DNA of 64,000 nt from Catenovulum maritimum (GTDB taxonomy: Bacteria; Pseudomonadota; Gammaproteobacteria; Enterobacterales; Alteromonadaceae): positions 209,357-273,356 of the forward strand of contig NZ_KQ130484.1 in NCBI RefSeq assembly GCF_001050375.1. The letters are read 5' to 3'. The notes beneath the pieces are model-generated. The model saw only the letters and a list, made by a program, of their open reading frames with translations. It was not told the DNA's origin and ran no database searches. The translations under genes were made by a program, and so were the position numbers. Positions 36,535-47,923 of this stretch are shown here, piece after piece; the stretch's first letter is position 1, and each line of letters begins with the position of its first letter.

Positions 36535-37374
36535 ATGCAGGTAAAGTTTTATGGTGTTCGGGGATCTATGCCGGCATCTGGCCCAGAGTTTGTTAAATAT
36601 GGTGGAAATACTGCCTGCGTTGCTATTGAACTTTCTGATGGTACTGACATTATTCTTGATTCCGGAACCGGTATCGTTAAATTAGGGGATGAACTTTTCT
36701 CTAAAACTACGCCTATCCATTTACTGCTGACCCACAATCATTGGGACCACATTCAAGGTTTCCCTTTTTTTACACCTGCTTATCAGAAGAAAAGAAAAAT
36801 TTTTATCACCCCTGGTCAAACTGAGCCAAGAGAAGTCGACGCAGTGTTGAAACAAATGTCTGGCTCATGGTTTCCAATTAATTACAAAGAACTGATGGCT
36901 GATGTCCAGATTAGGACTTTACCGTCGGAAACTGAAACCTGGAAAATAGGTTGCGCAACTATTTCACGTAAAAAAATTAATCACCCTGGTGGCGGCAGTG
37001 CATACTTAATCGAAGACCAAGGTGCTAGAGTTGCATATGTTACCGATAATGAATTATTTCCTCCTTACCCGACAGCTACTAGCTATGAGGAATGGATAGA
37101 ATTTTTAGATGGGGTAGATTTGCTGATTCATGATGCTCAATATGTCGATAAGGATATGCCGGTTAAACATGGCTGGGGACATAGTTTGATTGACCAAGCC
37201 GTTAAATTAGCTTGTGAAGCAAAAGTAAAGCAATGTGCTTTGTATAGCCATGATTATACTCGGACAGATCAAGATATAGACTTGAGCCAGCAGGAAATTC
37301 AAGATTTTATGATTCAGCAAAAAGTTAATTGTAAAATATTTTCTGCGTTTGAAGGTCAAGTTATTAAATTTTAA
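36535..37374 (+). CDS. Metallo-beta-lactamase-fold hydrolase
   Basis: 279 residues with the di-zinc motif HNHWDH (His67, His69, Asp71, His72), an N-terminal MQVKFYGVRGSMPASG and later VTDNELFPPYP, IHDAQYVDKD and LYSHDYTRTDQDID, which supply further metal ligands. The overall form is of the PhnP/cyclic phosphodiesterase-like group (COG1235-type) rather than a beta-lactamase. Its stop codon TAA shares one base with the ATG of the cyclase gene, so the two are translationally coupled; a role in cyclic-nucleotide hydrolysis is plausible but unproven. Confidence 0.85.
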   Translation: MQVKFYGVRGSMPASGPEFVKYGGNTACVAIELSDGTDIILDSGTGIVKLGDELFSKTTPIHLLLTHNHWDHIQGFPFFTPAYQKKRKIFITPGQTEPREVDAVLKQMSGSWFPINYKELMADVQIRTLPSETETWKIGCATISRKKINHPGGGSAYLIEDQGARVAYVTDNELFPPYPTATSYEEWIEFLDGVDLLIHDAQYVDKDMPVKHGWGHSLIDQAVKLACEAKVKQCALYSHDYTRTDQDIDLSQQEIQDFMIQQKVNCKIFSAFEGQVIKF

Positions 37375-39614
37375 TGTCTTTATTCAGGTTCAGCGCCAGA
37401 CTGACATCTATTTTGATAGGGCTTACCCTAACAGCCCTAGTTATCGCATTTCAACTTTCTCCTCATGGCACTTTTGGTTACGAACAATTAAATAAATTTG
37501 ATGGCATCTTCTATGATTTAAGGTTGAAGGCGACCTTACAATACCGAGAAAACTTTAACGATACCAAAATTTTAATTATCGACATTGATGAAAAAACCAT
37601 GCGAGAGCAAGGTCGATTTCCATGGAGTCGTTTTAAAACCGCTGAGCTAGTCGACCGACTGTTCGAGGCTGGTGTCATCGTCATAGCATTCGATGTCATG
37701 TTTTCTGAACAAGAGCAAAATCCTATTGAACTAATTTATCAGAGACACCCAGATAAACTAGAATTACAAGGAGTGCTCAATCCACTAAAAGATAGTGTTA
37801 ACGCTGATAAACATCTAGCCCAAAGCCTGACCCAAGGTGATGTGATTTTAGGGGTTTTATTTGAAGATCAATTAGTTGCTATGTCGGGGCATTTACCAGA
37901 TACGGTTATCCGTACTGATAAAGAAATTGATATGTCTAAGCTGACAGCTGTCAGTAAGCCTGCTTTTATCGGTGTGATTGATGAATTATATCAAGCTGCA
38001 CAAGCAGAAGACGCCGCAATTAACCAAGCTTTTATGAATTCAACACCAGATGCTGATGGCTCTATTAGAAGAGCAGCATTAATTATTAAGCATAAAGATC
38101 AGCTTTATGGCTCATTGGCATTTGAAGCCGTAAGAGCCTATCTATTAGCTGAACAGGCTACTGTCCTCACCGCAACCCAAGGTGGTTATCACAATATAGT
38201 CGGAGTGCAATTAGAAGAGTCTTTCATCCCAACTGATATTAATGGCAGTGTCTTAGTGCCATACAGAGGTGGTAAAAGAAGTTTCCAGTATATATCTGCA
38301 ACGGATGTCATTGAAGGCCGAGTAGATGAAGCTGTTTTAGCTGATTCAATCGTTTTTGTTGGGACATCTGCAGTTGGTTTGGCTGACTTACGAGAAACAC
38401 CTGTGGGTATTCAATATCCGGGGGTTGAAGTACATGCAAACGTTGCCGAAGGTATTTTGCATCCAGAAGTTTTGAATTACACCCCAGATATTACCTACGA
38501 ATTAATGGTGTTATATCTATTTGTGTTTGGTGTATTAGCTAGCTGGATTTTCCCCAGACTGGGACCAATTAATATGGCAATCACTGGCACAAGTTTGATT
38601 TTTATCACTGTGCTATTTAATTTACTTGTATTAGTGCTCTGGAAAATTGCCTTACCTTTAACAACGCCTTTGTTGCTGATCTTTTTAATTACCACAGCTA
38701 ACGTTTCAATTGGATTTATCACTGAGCGTAGTCAAAAACGGAAAATTAAAGGATTTTTCGATCAATATGTGCCACCTGCGCATATAGATAAAATGTTGAG
38801 TGAACCAGATTCTGTGACTTTTGATGGCGAGAGGAAAGTCATGTCTGTACTTTTCTCGGATATACGTAGCTTCACCACAATTTCAGAAAGTTTAACAGCG
38901 AGTGAATTAAAACAGTTATTAAATCAATATTTTTCACCTATTACCGAAACCATATTAGAAAATAAAGGAACAATAGATAAGTATGTCGGTGACATGGTTA
39001 TGGCCTTTTGGGGAGCCCCTCTTGATGATGCAGACCATGCTACAAACTCAATTGCAGCGGCATTTGATATGCTCGCAATAACAGCTAAGCTTAGAGAGGA
39101 ATTTGTTGCTCAAGGCTGGCCTGAGATACATGTAGGTATTGGGATTAATACAGGTGAAATGAATGTTGGCGACATGGGTTCTGAATTTAGACGTGCCTAC
39201 ACAGTTTTGGGCGATGCAGTTAATTTAGGCAGTCGATTAGAAGGGCTAACTAAATTTTACGGTTTAGAGTTTTTGGTTAGTGAATCGACTAAAGATCAAG
39301 CGCCTGGGTATGCTTACCGAGCAATCGATAAAGTTAAAGTGAAAGGTAAGAACGAAGCTGTTGCTATTTTTGAGCCGATTAAACGCTTGGCTGATTTAAC
39401 AGCTGATGAGAAAGAGCAACTCGACTTACACAATCAAGCCTATGCATTATATCTAGAGCAAAGGTGGGACGAGGCAAGTCAAGTGTTTACTAAACTACTA
39501 AATTTATCCTCTGATAAACTACTCTATCAGTTATACTTAGACAGAATTAAAGAGTTAGAGGCATTGGGTTATATTGAATTTTGGGATGGTAGCTATACTC
39601 ATACGAGCAAATAA
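37374..39614 (+). CDS. CHASE2 transmembrane adenylate/guanylate cyclase
   Basis: 746 residues: one N-terminal membrane helix (about 9-27), a periplasmic CHASE2 sensor (about 30-365; FDGIFYDLRLKA, KILIIDIDEKTMREQGRFPWSR, FVGTSAVGLADLRETPVG), three more helices (about 370-450) and a class III cyclase domain. Metal aspartates are Asp496 (FSDIRSFT) and Asp540 (KYVGDMVMAFWGAP); YTVLGDAVNLGSRLE carries the base-recognition and transition-state residues. Residue content suggests an active enzyme making cAMP or cGMP, but nucleotide choice cannot be fixed here. It overlaps the MBL-fold gene by one base. Confidence 0.92.
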   Translation: MSLFRFSARLTSILIGLTLTALVIAFQLSPHGTFGYEQLNKFDGIFYDLRLKATLQYRENFNDTKILIIDIDEKTMREQGRFPWSRFKTAELVDRLFEAGVIVIAFDVMFSEQEQNPIELIYQRHPDKLELQGVLNPLKDSVNADKHLAQSLTQGDVILGVLFEDQLVAMSGHLPDTVIRTDKEIDMSKLTAVSKPAFIGVIDELYQAAQAEDAAINQAFMNSTPDADGSIRRAALIIKHKDQLYGSLAFEAVRAYLLAEQATVLTATQGGYHNIVGVQLEESFIPTDINGSVLVPYRGGKRSFQYISATDVIEGRVDEAVLADSIVFVGTSAVGLADLRETPVGIQYPGVEVHANVAEGILHPEVLNYTPDITYELMVLYLFVFGVLASWIFPRLGPINMAITGTSLIFITVLFNLLVLVLWKIALPLTTPLLLIFLITTANVSIGFITERSQKRKIKGFFDQYVPPAHIDKMLSEPDSVTFDGERKVMSVLFSDIRSFTTISESLTASELKQLLNQYFSPITETILENKGTIDKYVGDMVMAFWGAPLDDADHATNSIAAAFDMLAITAKLREEFVAQGWPEIHVGIGINTGEMNVGDMGSEFRRAYTVLGDAVNLGSRLEGLTKFYGLEFLVSESTKDQAPGYAYRAIDKVKVKGKNEAVAIFEPIKRLADLTADEKEQLDLHNQAYALYLEQRWDEASQVFTKLLNLSSDKLLYQLYLDRIKELEALGYIEFWDGSYTHTSK

Positions 39615-39682
39615 AATATTTGCGTGTTATCATCCAAAATAAATAATTAGCTTAAGCGAAAGAAGTATAAGGCGTAAGTAAG

Positions 39683-41347
39683 ATGAACGAAGCGATGCGG
39701 GATGCAATAAATCAAGATTTACACGAGCAGATAGATCGCTTGATCAATGTTGGCGTTGCTTTGTCATCAGAAAAAGATACCACTAAGCTGTTAGAGCAAA
39801 TTTTATTTGCGGCAAGAGACTTAACTCATGCCGATGGTGGGACTATATACTCAGTTACGGATAATGCTGAATTAAAGTTTGAAACTTTAATTAACGGCAC
39901 TTTAGACATGTATATGGGCGGCACTAGTGGTAAGCCAATTCCTTTTCCTTCAATCCCACTGAAAATTGATTCAGCCCCCAATTTAAATGCGTTAGTTGCA
40001 TTTGCTGCGAATAAAGACATTGTCGTAAACATTCCAGATGCTTATCAGCCTTTTGATGGTTTTGATATGACAGCGGCAAGGGAAATGGATAAAAAAATTG
40101 GCTATAGAACTCAGTCTGTGCTGACTATACCGATGAAAAACCATGAAGGTGAACTTAATGGTGTAATCCAGTTGATCAATGCCCAAGAGTCAACAAAAGA
40201 CGATTCGAAAAATATTATTCCATTTTCAGCTGAAATTCAGCGTTTAGTTAGCTCGCTAGCTTCACAAGCTGCGGTTGCTTTGACGAATCGACAGTTGATT
40301 GATGATATGCAAAGGCTATTTCAATCTTTTACCAAAGTAATTGCTAAATCAATTGATGAAAAATCACCTTATACGGGTGGGCACTGCCGCCGAGTACCTG
40401 AAATTACCATGTTGTTGGCGAACGCTTTAAATAAAAATGAGCAAGGCCCTTTAGCCGATTTTAATTTATCTGAAGCTGATATGTATGAGCTGAATATAGC
40501 GGCTTGGTTACATGACTGCGGTAAAGTCGGAACTCCCGAATATGTAATGGATAAAGCCACTAAGCTCGAAACTATCATAGATAGAATTGAATTAGTTGAG
40601 GCAAAATTTGAAATTAAAAAACGTGATTTTCAAATTGAGTGTGCAAACAAAATTAATGCTGCAATTAAAAATAATCAATTCGAACTGATAGCTGAGTATG
40701 AAGCAGAAAGAGATGCTGAAATTGCAAAACTAGAAACTGATTTTGAATTTTTAGCGAATGCGAATGTCGGTGGTGAATTTATGCCCAAAGATGCACAACA
40801 ACGTGTTGCCGAAATTGCGAATCAGTATCAGCTTGTGATGGCAAATCGAACGCAACCTCTGCTTTCAGATGATGAGGTATTGAATTTACAAATACAGAAG
40901 GGTACTTTAAATGATGAAGAAAGGCTGATAATTAATAAGCATATCTCAATTACAATCGATATGTTAGAAGCACTTCCTTTCCCTAAACACTTAAGAAATG
41001 TACCTGAATATGCTTGTGGACATCATGAGAAAATGGATGGTAGCGGATATCCTAGAGGCTTAACTCGGGATGAAATGTCTGTGCCAGCTCGTATGATGGC
41101 AATAGCTGACATATTTGAAGCCTTAACTGCTAATGATAGACCTTATAAGCCACCTAAAACATTAACTCAATGCTTAAAAATCCTCGGCTTTATGAAATTA
41201 GATAAGCATATTGATCCTGATTTATTTGATATTTTCGTCGATCATAAAGTTTATGAAGTCTTTGCGGCTGAATTTTTAGATGAATCTCAAATTGATGAGG
41301 TTGACGTGAATAATATCCCAGGTTACACCCCTCCAGAACAAAGGTAA
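39683..41347 (+). CDS. GAF and HD-GYP domain phosphohydrolase with long insertion
   Basis: 554 residues: a GAF domain (about 15-205; GGTIYSV, SVLTIPMKNHEGELNGVIQLINA) and an HD-GYP domain. HD is at His277-Asp278 (LHDCGKVGTPE) and HHEKMDGSGYP begins at His447, so the catalytic motifs typical of c-di-GMP phosphodiesterases are present. About 100 extra residues, largely charged coiled-coil, separate them. The likely substrate is a cyclic dinucleotide; GAF domains often bind cyclic nucleotides, fitting the cyclase upstream by 68 nt, but the ligand is unknown. Confidence 0.88.
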   Translation: MNEAMRDAINQDLHEQIDRLINVGVALSSEKDTTKLLEQILFAARDLTHADGGTIYSVTDNAELKFETLINGTLDMYMGGTSGKPIPFPSIPLKIDSAPNLNALVAFAANKDIVVNIPDAYQPFDGFDMTAAREMDKKIGYRTQSVLTIPMKNHEGELNGVIQLINAQESTKDDSKNIIPFSAEIQRLVSSLASQAAVALTNRQLIDDMQRLFQSFTKVIAKSIDEKSPYTGGHCRRVPEITMLLANALNKNEQGPLADFNLSEADMYELNIAAWLHDCGKVGTPEYVMDKATKLETIIDRIELVEAKFEIKKRDFQIECANKINAAIKNNQFELIAEYEAERDAEIAKLETDFEFLANANVGGEFMPKDAQQRVAEIANQYQLVMANRTQPLLSDDEVLNLQIQKGTLNDEERLIINKHISITIDMLEALPFPKHLRNVPEYACGHHEKMDGSGYPRGLTRDEMSVPARMMAIADIFEALTANDRPYKPPKTLTQCLKILGFMKLDKHIDPDLFDIFVDHKVYEVFAAEFLDESQIDEVDVNNIPGYTPPEQR

Positions 41348-41356
41348 TAAAGAATA

Positions 41357-41584
41357 ATGCTCAAGTTAATTACAAGGAATTTGTATCTAAATTTGTTTGT
41401 TGCTCTCGCTTTAGTTATTACTTCAGGCTACGAAGTGTATGAGTCGTTTGAAGAAGCAAATATAGGCGCTCACCATGGTGTTTTCGTCTTTGCTTTATTC
41501 CAAATGTTAAAATGTATAGCTGTTATTGGTGAGAGTGTATTGGCAGTTGATGAAGCAATTTCAGCCTCAAAATCGGAAGGCTAG
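41357..41584 (+). CDS. Small two-helix membrane protein, unknown
   Basis: 75 residues with hydrophobic segments at about 9-27 and 42-62 and a central GAHHGVFVF. It starts nine nt after the GAF/HD-GYP gene and is the last gene of that run. No family recognised; coupling to the signalling genes is suggested only by position. Confidence 0.7.
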   Translation: MLKLITRNLYLNLFVALALVITSGYEVYESFEEANIGAHHGVFVFALFQMLKCIAVIGESVLAVDEAISASKSEG

Positions 41585-41594
41585 CCAATCCCGT

Positions 41595-42077
41595 CTAAGG
41601 TTTAGCTAGTTCTCGAGAGAAAGTATCATGTTGGCACTCCAAGCAAGCTGAAATTATCTCCGGATGATAAATTTCTTTTTTGGTGCTACATTGCTTACAC
41701 ACTAGAACACCAAAGCCAATTTCTTCACCCGCTTTATAGTAGCCCTCGTGCGACAAATCGGAGTTAAATTCGCGCCACTCCAACTGTGTTCTATCTGTCA
41801 TTTCGGTTAAATAATGCCAAATATTATCCTTTAAGCTTAAATAGTAAGCCGATTCATTAGTATCTCTTTGATAGTCATGGTAGAAATGTTGAAGATCTCG
41901 GAGTAAAAATTGAGCACTGTGTTTGAGCTCATCACGGTGAACTTCAAGTCCAGCCTCAATCCATTCATTTAGAAAGTTGACCCCAGAAACTAAAGTGCGA
42001 GTTTCTGCTTCGCTGCTTTGGCGTAACCACTGATTTAATTTATCTAATACGCTTTGGTAATGTGGCGCTTTATTCAT
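41595..42077 (-). CDS. ybeL: YbeL-type zinc-ribbon protein
   Basis: 160 residues, cytoplasmic. A helical N-terminal part (about 1-110) is followed by a zinc ribbon with CKQC and CLEC pairs near the C-terminus. This matches the DUF1451/YbeL family, whose gene lies next to leuS in E. coli, as it does here (divergent, 215 nt). The molecular role of the family is unknown. Confidence 0.85.
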   Translation of the reverse strand: MNKAPHYQSVLDKLNQWLRQSSEAETRTLVSGVNFLNEWIEAGLEVHRDELKHSAQFLLRDLQHFYHDYQRDTNESAYYLSLKDNIWHYLTEMTDRTQLEWREFNSDLSHEGYYKAGEEIGFGVLVCKQCSTKKEIYHPEIISACLECQHDTFSRELAKP

Positions 42078-42268
42078 ACAGTTAAACCTTTTGGCTAAAA
42101 TGATGCGTTAAAAACTCAAATATTCAGTTTAAATTAAATTTTTTCGACAATATGAGTATAGATCGTGTTTTCAATATTGGCGTAGCCAGTACGGTAAGTT
42201 ATCCTATACGGATTATTTATATATTAATTTAGAGTTAGAGTAAGTACCTCCTTGTTACTTAGTTTTGA

Positions 42269-44880
<2,612 letters not shown>

Positions 44881-44881
<1 letters not shown>

Positions 44882-45396
44882 TGGCTAAAATGACGCCTCT
44901 TATTAGTGGTCTTAGCCCAGTGAAAACGATGGTTTTATTATTCGTTACACTGGGATTAACTGCCTGCGGTTTTAAATTGCGTGGTAGTTATGCTGTACCT
45001 GCAAGTATGCAATTTATTTGCTTAGAACAATCGGCTAGTCCGGCTTTGGGAAAAGAATTAACTAAAAGACTATTGCGTAGTAAGGTCAAAATAATCAAGG
45101 ATAAAGCGAGTTGTGTTAGCTTGGTGTTAAACCGAGATAAAATTGAGCGACCTGTTTTATCCCTGTTCCCAAATGCTCAAGTTGCGGAATATGAATTGAT
45201 TTATAAAGTGAGTTATACCGTTACTTTTCCAAATCAAGAGCCGAGAACATTCAATGCTGAAGCTTCACGAGATTACCAAGACAATCCAGAAGCTGTATTG
45301 GCAAAATCTAAAGAAAATAAATTACTTCAAGCTGAGTTAAGACGGCATGCAGCGGAACAAATTTTACTTCAGCTAGCGTCATTGGAAAACCGTTAA
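44881..45396 (+). CDS. lptE: LPS-assembly lipoprotein LptE
   Basis: 171-residue outer-membrane lipoprotein that plugs LptD and delivers lipopolysaccharide to the cell surface. The lipobox LTAC puts the lipidated cysteine at Cys29, followed by GFKLRGSY, the family hallmark. E. coli LptE has 193 residues. The gene shares one base with leuS upstream and one with holA downstream. Confidence 0.93.
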
Positions 45397-46451
45397 TGCG
45401 AGTTTATGCAAATCAACTACAACGGCAATTGAAGCAACCTCTGCCTAAAATTTTAATGGTGTTTGGTGAAGAGCCTTTTCAGCAACAGCAAATTTTAGAT
45501 CAATTAAGAGCTCACTGTTTAGAAACTGGGTTTGACGAGAGAGTGCGTTTTACTGCAGATGACAAATTTAACTGGCAGCTAGTGTTAGATGAAGCACAAG
45601 CTTTGTCGTTATTTGCGACTAGGAAGCTCATTGAAGTTGAAATGCCCAATGCAAAACCAGGTAAAGAAGGTGCCGCTTTTTTTAAAACTTGGCTGGAGCT
45701 AACTGATAATGAAAATATCTTATTGCTCTGGGGCGGTAAATTGGAGGCGGCTCAAACCAAAACTAAATGGTTTAAGTCGTTAGATGCTGATAGTTGGTTT
45801 TTTCCTATCTATGAAATTAGCCGACAACAAATGCCTGAGTGGGTAAGTCAGCAAGTTCAAACACATCAATTGCAATTAACCCCAGATGCACAAGCTTTGT
45901 TATGTGATTTATTTGAAGGCAATCTGCTAGGGGCTGCGCAAGAAATTAGCCGACTATCTCTGGTTTACCCTCACAGTCAAATTGATATTGAAAAAATTCG
46001 AGAAGCAGTTTCTGATAATTCAAGATTTACCGTATTTCAACTAGGCGAAGATTTGTTATTAAATAACAATAGAAACAAGATAGTTCAAATACTACAACGT
46101 CTAGCAGGTGAAGAGTTGGAACCTGTTATTGTCAGTTGGCTCTTGCATAGAGAAGCGGAAAATCTGGCTCAATTAAAAGTAGCACAACAAAATCGACAAT
46201 TTGATGCTGAATGCAAAAAACTGAGAATCTGGGATAACAGAAAAGCAGGTTATAATGCTGCACTAAATCGGCTTAGCATTGAACAAATTAATAGTATTTT
46301 ACAAGCTATTGAGCTATTTGATCGGGAATACAAAACCACAGGGCTGACATTTGCCTATACTCGATTAGCTCATATTTGTGCGCTTTTTTCGGGTGATCCA
46401 AGTTTGTTTAGTTTTAATCAAGCTATGTTAGTGAGTGACTACCTTGATTGA
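45396..46451 (+). CDS. holA: DNA polymerase III subunit delta
   Basis: 351-residue clamp-loader subunit that opens the beta sliding clamp (E. coli 343). The N-terminal YANQLQRQLKQPLPKILMVFGEEPFQQQQ and the C-terminal domain with AYNAALNRLSIEQINSILQAIELFDREYKT are characteristic. Neighbours lptE and nadD are those found in E. coli; the 3' end overlaps nadD by 17 nt. Confidence 0.93.
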   Translation: MRVYANQLQRQLKQPLPKILMVFGEEPFQQQQILDQLRAHCLETGFDERVRFTADDKFNWQLVLDEAQALSLFATRKLIEVEMPNAKPGKEGAAFFKTWLELTDNENILLLWGGKLEAAQTKTKWFKSLDADSWFFPIYEISRQQMPEWVSQQVQTHQLQLTPDAQALLCDLFEGNLLGAAQEISRLSLVYPHSQIDIEKIREAVSDNSRFTVFQLGEDLLLNNNRNKIVQILQRLAGEELEPVIVSWLLHREAENLAQLKVAQQNRQFDAECKKLRIWDNRKAGYNAALNRLSIEQINSILQAIELFDREYKTTGLTFAYTRLAHICALFSGDPSLFSFNQAMLVSDYLD

Positions 46452-47100
46452 ACAGAATAAAAACTTGGCTTTAGAATTGTATTTTGGTGGCACCTTTAGC
46501 CCGATACATTTTGGCCATCTTCAGCCTCTGTTAGAGATAGCGGAACCCTTAGCAGCCGAAAAAATTTACCTTTTGCCTAATGGCCATCCGCCTCATAGAG
46601 CTAAGCCTGATGTTGCAGATAAAGACAGATATAATATGTGTCAGTTAGCAACTCAAGTTGATCCTCGTTTAGCGGTAGATGATAGAGAGCTTAACGCAAA
46701 AGAGCCCGAATACACGATTAACACCCTGAAAGCATTGAGGGCTGAAAAGCCTGAAGCTTCATTAGTATTTGTTATCGGTATGGACTCTTTAAATACCATA
46801 GATACTTGGTTAGATTGGACTGAATTAACTCAATACGCGCATTTAATTGTACTGCAGCGAGGCGGCTGTCCAATTGACCTGAAGCCTCATATATCTGCTT
46901 GGATTGAAGATAAACTTGCTACTAATATCATGAATTTGAAGCAAAAAAAATCTGGACTTATTTATCTTTCCCAATCTAGTGCGTTACAAATATCGTCTAG
47001 CTTTATCAGAAGTCGTTACAAGTTAGCACTAAATAACCGATGTTTACTGCCAGAATCGGTAAATAAATATATAATGACAAACCAACTCTACCAAAATTAA
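46435..47100 (+). CDS. nadD: Nicotinate-nucleotide adenylyltransferase NadD
   Basis: Transfers AMP to nicotinate mononucleotide in NAD synthesis. 221 residues (E. coli 213). The nucleotidyltransferase motifs are GGTFSPIHFGHL and ISSSFIRSR, with LPNGHPPHRA and VFVIGMDSLNTIDTW between. It appears to start at GTG 46435 within holA; a TTG at 46444 is possible. Translational coupling is likely. Confidence 0.93.
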   Translation: MTTLIEQNKNLALELYFGGTFSPIHFGHLQPLLEIAEPLAAEKIYLLPNGHPPHRAKPDVADKDRYNMCQLATQVDPRLAVDDRELNAKEPEYTINTLKALRAEKPEASLVFVIGMDSLNTIDTWLDWTELTQYAHLIVLQRGGCPIDLKPHISAWIEDKLATNIMNLKQKKSGLIYLSQSSALQISSSFIRSRYKLALNNRCLLPESVNKYIMTNQLYQN

Positions 47101-47133
47101 GAGTTTAACCAAATTTAATAGGAGTAGACTTCA

Positions 47134-47451
47134 TTGCAAGTTGAAGAAATAAAATCATTTATTAATGAAAAAATTGACGAATTAAAAGCAAGAGACGTAC
47201 TAGAATTAGACGTTTCTCAGAAATCTAGTTTCACACAGTGTATGTTAATTTGTTCGGGTAATTCTAAGCAACACGTTCGTTCTATTGCAAAACACGTGGC
47301 ATTAGAAGCTAAGCGCTCTGAACTTGAGATGGTTGGCATTGAAGGCGAAGATACTGGCGAGTGGGTACTAGTTGATTTTGGCGATGTTATTTTACATGTG
47401 ATGACAGACGAGCAAAGAGATCACTATCAAATTGAGAAACTCTGGCAGTAA
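47134..47451 (+). CDS. rsfS: Ribosome silencing factor RsfS
   Basis: 105 residues (E. coli YbeB also 105). Binds L14 of the 50S subunit and blocks subunit joining in starvation. Core motifs ALDV-like [46 protein letters not shown] are clear. It starts at TTG with AGGAG nine nt upstream; there is no in-frame ATG before the conserved start. It shares one base with rlmH. Confidence 0.95.
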   Translation: MQVEEIKSFINEKIDELKARDVLELDVSQKSSFTQCMLICSGNSKQHVRSIAKHVALEAKRSELEMVGIEGEDTGEWVLVDFGDVILHVMTDEQRDHYQIEKLWQ

Positions 47452-47921
47452 TGAAAATTCGTTTAATCGCTGTAGGGCAAAAAATGCCCGCTTGGGTTGA
47501 GCAAGGTTTTGCTGAATATCAAAGGCGATTTCCTCGTGATTATGCGCTGGAACTAACTGAAATACCCGCTGGAAAACGCGGTAAAAATGCTGATATTAAG
47601 CGTATTTTAGATAAAGAAGGCGAGCTCATGTTAGCTGCTGTGACTAAAGGTAGCCGCATTGTTACGCTTGAAGTTACTGGCAAGCCATGGACAACTCCCC
47701 AGCTCGCGAAAAATATGTTGAAGTGGCAAGATGATGGCAGGGATGTGAGTTTACTTGTTGGTGGGCCAGAAGGTCTAGCGCCTGCCTGTATTGCAGCTTC
47801 AGAACAAAAATGGTCTTTATCTGCACTGACACTTCCGCACCCACTTGTTAGAGTGATTGTTGCCGAAAGCCTTTATCGAGGCTGGAGCATCAATAACAAC
47901 CATCCTTATCACAGAGAGTAG
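47451..47921 (+). CDS. rlmH: 23S rRNA (pseudouridine1915-N3)-methyltransferase RlmH
   Basis: SPOUT methyltransferase acting on pseudouridine 1915 of 70S ribosomes. 156 residues (E. coli 155). The SAM-binding loop [13 protein letters not shown] and the C-terminal [20 protein letters not shown]...NHPYHRE are diagnostic. Coupled to rsfS by a one-base overlap; mrdA starts three nt after its stop. Confidence 0.97.
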   Translation: MKIRLIAVGQKMPAWVEQGFAEYQRRFPRDYALELTEIPAGKRGKNADIKRILDKEGELMLAAVTKGSRIVTLEVTGKPWTTPQLAKNMLKWQDDGRDVSLLVGGPEGLAPACIAASEQKWSLSALTLPHPLVRVIVAESLYRGWSINNNHPYHRE

Positions 47922-47923
47922 GC

